Positions 14,397 to 15,444 of a stretch of 15,444 bases of DNA are shown here, one piece after another. Each line of letters starts with the position of its first letter. Within the stretch, counting starts at the first letter, position 1. Position numbers and translations under genes: made by a program. Source of the DNA: JALONO01 sp038209965 (GTDB lineage Bacteria > Bacteroidota > Bacteroidia > Cytophagales > Thermoflexibacteraceae); NCBI GenBank assembly GCA_038209965.1, contig JBBQXF010000113.1, positions 1 to 15,444 of the forward strand, written 5' to 3'. Under the pieces are notes generated by a model. It saw nothing but the letters and a program-made list of their open reading frames with translations. It searched no databases and was not told where the DNA came from.

Positions 14397-15444
14397 ATGA
14401 AAATCGGTATCCTCCGTGAGGGAAAAGTACCACCCGATCACCGAACCCCACTCACTCCAGATCAATGCCGGGCGGTAGTTCGGCAATTCCCGGCTATTGA
14501 AATAAAAGTCCAATCAAGTCCCCTCCGATGCTTTGCCGACGATGAATATGTGCGCGCGGGCTTTGTACCATTGGAAGATTTGCACCAATGCGACATCCTG
14601 CTTGGCATCAAGGAAGTGCCCATCCAACAATTGATCGCCCATAAAACGTACCTGTTTTTTTCCCACACCATCAAAAAACAGGCACATAACCGGCCGTTAT
14701 TGCAAAGTATACTAGCCAAACAAATTCGCTTGGTGGATTACGAAACCCTTGTTGACGAGCAGGGGGCCCGCATCATTGCCTTTGGTCACTACGCCGGGCT
14801 GGTGGGGGCCTACAATGGCCTGCTCACTTTCGGCCAGCGCACGGGCCTTTACCAGTTCAAGCCAGCCCACCAATGCCTTGATCGGCACGAGGTGTTTGCC
14901 CAAGCCAAGGGCATCGATCTGCCCCCCATCAAAATCGCGGTGACCGGGGGCGGGCGGGTGGCCAAAGGGGCACTGGAACTGCTGGCCAAAGCGGGCATCG
15001 ACCGAGTAAGCCCGGAAGCCTATTTGCGTGACCATTTCGACCGGGCCGTCTATACCCAGCTCCATTCGCACCATTACCACCGCCACCAACGCGGCCAGCC
15101 GTTTCTTTCCGCAGAGTTTTATGCTAATCCCCAAAATTTTGCCGGGGAGTTTTGGCCCTATGCTTGCCAGACCGATCTGCTGATCGCGGCGGCGTTTTGG
15201 CACCCGCAGGCCCCAGTGCTGTTCACCCGCGCCGAAATGCGCGATCCGGCTTTTCGGATCAAGGTCATTGCTGATGTCACGTGCGACATCGATGGCTCGA
15301 TCCCCAGCACATTGCGGGCTTCGCACATTGCCAGCCCGGTTTATGACTATAACCCCTTTACCGAAAGTGAGGAAATGGCGTTCAGCCGCGCCTCCAATGT
15401 GTCGGTCATGGCGATTGACAACCTACCGGGCGAATTGCCCCGCG
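14397..15444 (+). CDS. Saccharopine dehydrogenase (lysine-forming) / alanine dehydrogenase family, 3' end outside window
   Basis: The frame from the ATG at 14397 stays open through the last base, giving 349 codons of an incomplete gene. The start MKIGILREGKVPPDHRTPLTP is the N-terminal signature of the alanine dehydrogenase/transhydrogenase/LYS1 superfamily. FFSHTIKKQAHN and the LVDYETLVDEQGARIIAFG stretch follow (residues about 87-130), then the NAD(P)-binding loop AVTGGGRVAKGALELL (181-196). DVTCDIDGSIPST (293-305), YDYNP and AIDNLPGELPR near the end resemble LYS1-type saccharopine dehydrogenases more than true alanine dehydrogenases. The expected reaction is NAD-linked interconversion of saccharopine with lysine and 2-oxoglutarate, but a related amino-acid dehydrogenase activity is possible. 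Roughly 50-60 C-terminal residues are probably missing. The opposite-strand frame at 14712-15326 is a shadow. Confidence 0.82.
   Translation, partial: MKIGILREGKVPPDHRTPLTPDQCRAVVRQFPAIEIKVQSSPLRCFADDEYVRAGFVPLEDLHQCDILLGIKEVPIQQLIAHKTYLFFSHTIKKQAHNRPLLQSILAKQIRLVDYETLVDEQGARIIAFGHYAGLVGAYNGLLTFGQRTGLYQFKPAHQCLDRHEVFAQAKGIDLPPIKIAVTGGGRVAKGALELLAKAGIDRVSPEAYLRDHFDRAVYTQLHSHHYHRHQRGQPFLSAEFYANPQNFAGEFWPYACQTDLLIAAAFWHPQAPVLFTRAEMRDPAFRIKVIADVTCDIDGSIPSTLRASHIASPVYDYNPFTESEEMAFSRASNVSVMAIDNLPGELPR

Noticed and set aside
14712..15326. 204-codon minus-strand open frame near the window end
   Set aside because: The plus strand at the same place encodes a recognisable dehydrogenase open through the window end, with an NAD-binding loop.

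Overview
The window looks like chromosomal DNA of a Bacteroidota bacterium, most likely from the Cytophagales side of the phylum, at roughly 50% G+C. This rests on protein types common in that group: a short methylmalonyl-CoA mutase small subunit, a LolA/'outer membrane lipoprotein-sorting'-type secreted protein beginning AQTADE, an OmpA-tailed lipoprotein, and a CheB-CheR-PAS fusion. Perfect or near matches to the Bacteroidetes -7 promoter element TAnnTTTG lie upstream of several genes, and good Shine-Dalgarno sequences are absent. No phage, insertion sequence, CRISPR array, tRNA or rRNA was recognised.

Layout. 1-1674 (+): a GNAT acetyltransferase and recF. 1749-3102 (-): an OmpA-domain lipoprotein and a small membrane-anchored J-domain protein. 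3379-4530 (-): the small subunit of methylmalonyl-CoA mutase, apparently cut short at its C-terminus and without its large-subunit partner. 4659-5060 (+): an unrecognised coiled-coil protein with a membrane segment at each end. 5252-7441 (+): type II NADH dehydrogenase and a secreted LolA-like protein, closed by a strong 19-bp hairpin terminator. 7442-7907: a gene-poor, structure-rich stretch. 7908-10049 (-): nucleoside diphosphate kinase, a 58-residue lipoprotein too short for ordinary ORF cut-offs, and a polytopic membrane metallophosphoesterase. 10242-13949 (+): a 1235-residue CheB-CheR-coiled coil-PAS sensor that ends after its last PAS domain with no kinase. 13987-14358 (+): a TMEM220-type membrane protein. 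14397-end (+): the first 349 codons of a saccharopine/alanine dehydrogenase family gene that runs off the window.

Most genes are single transcription units of housekeeping or envelope function, with no evident shared pathway. I found no convincing new multi-gene system. The items most worth a second look are the kinase-less CheB-CheR-PAS protein, the truncated orphan mutA, and the structured noncoding stretch between the NADH dehydrogenase/LolA-like block and ndk. Several long open frames begin at TTG or upstream of the promoter; I moved those starts to internal ATGs and give the reasons.
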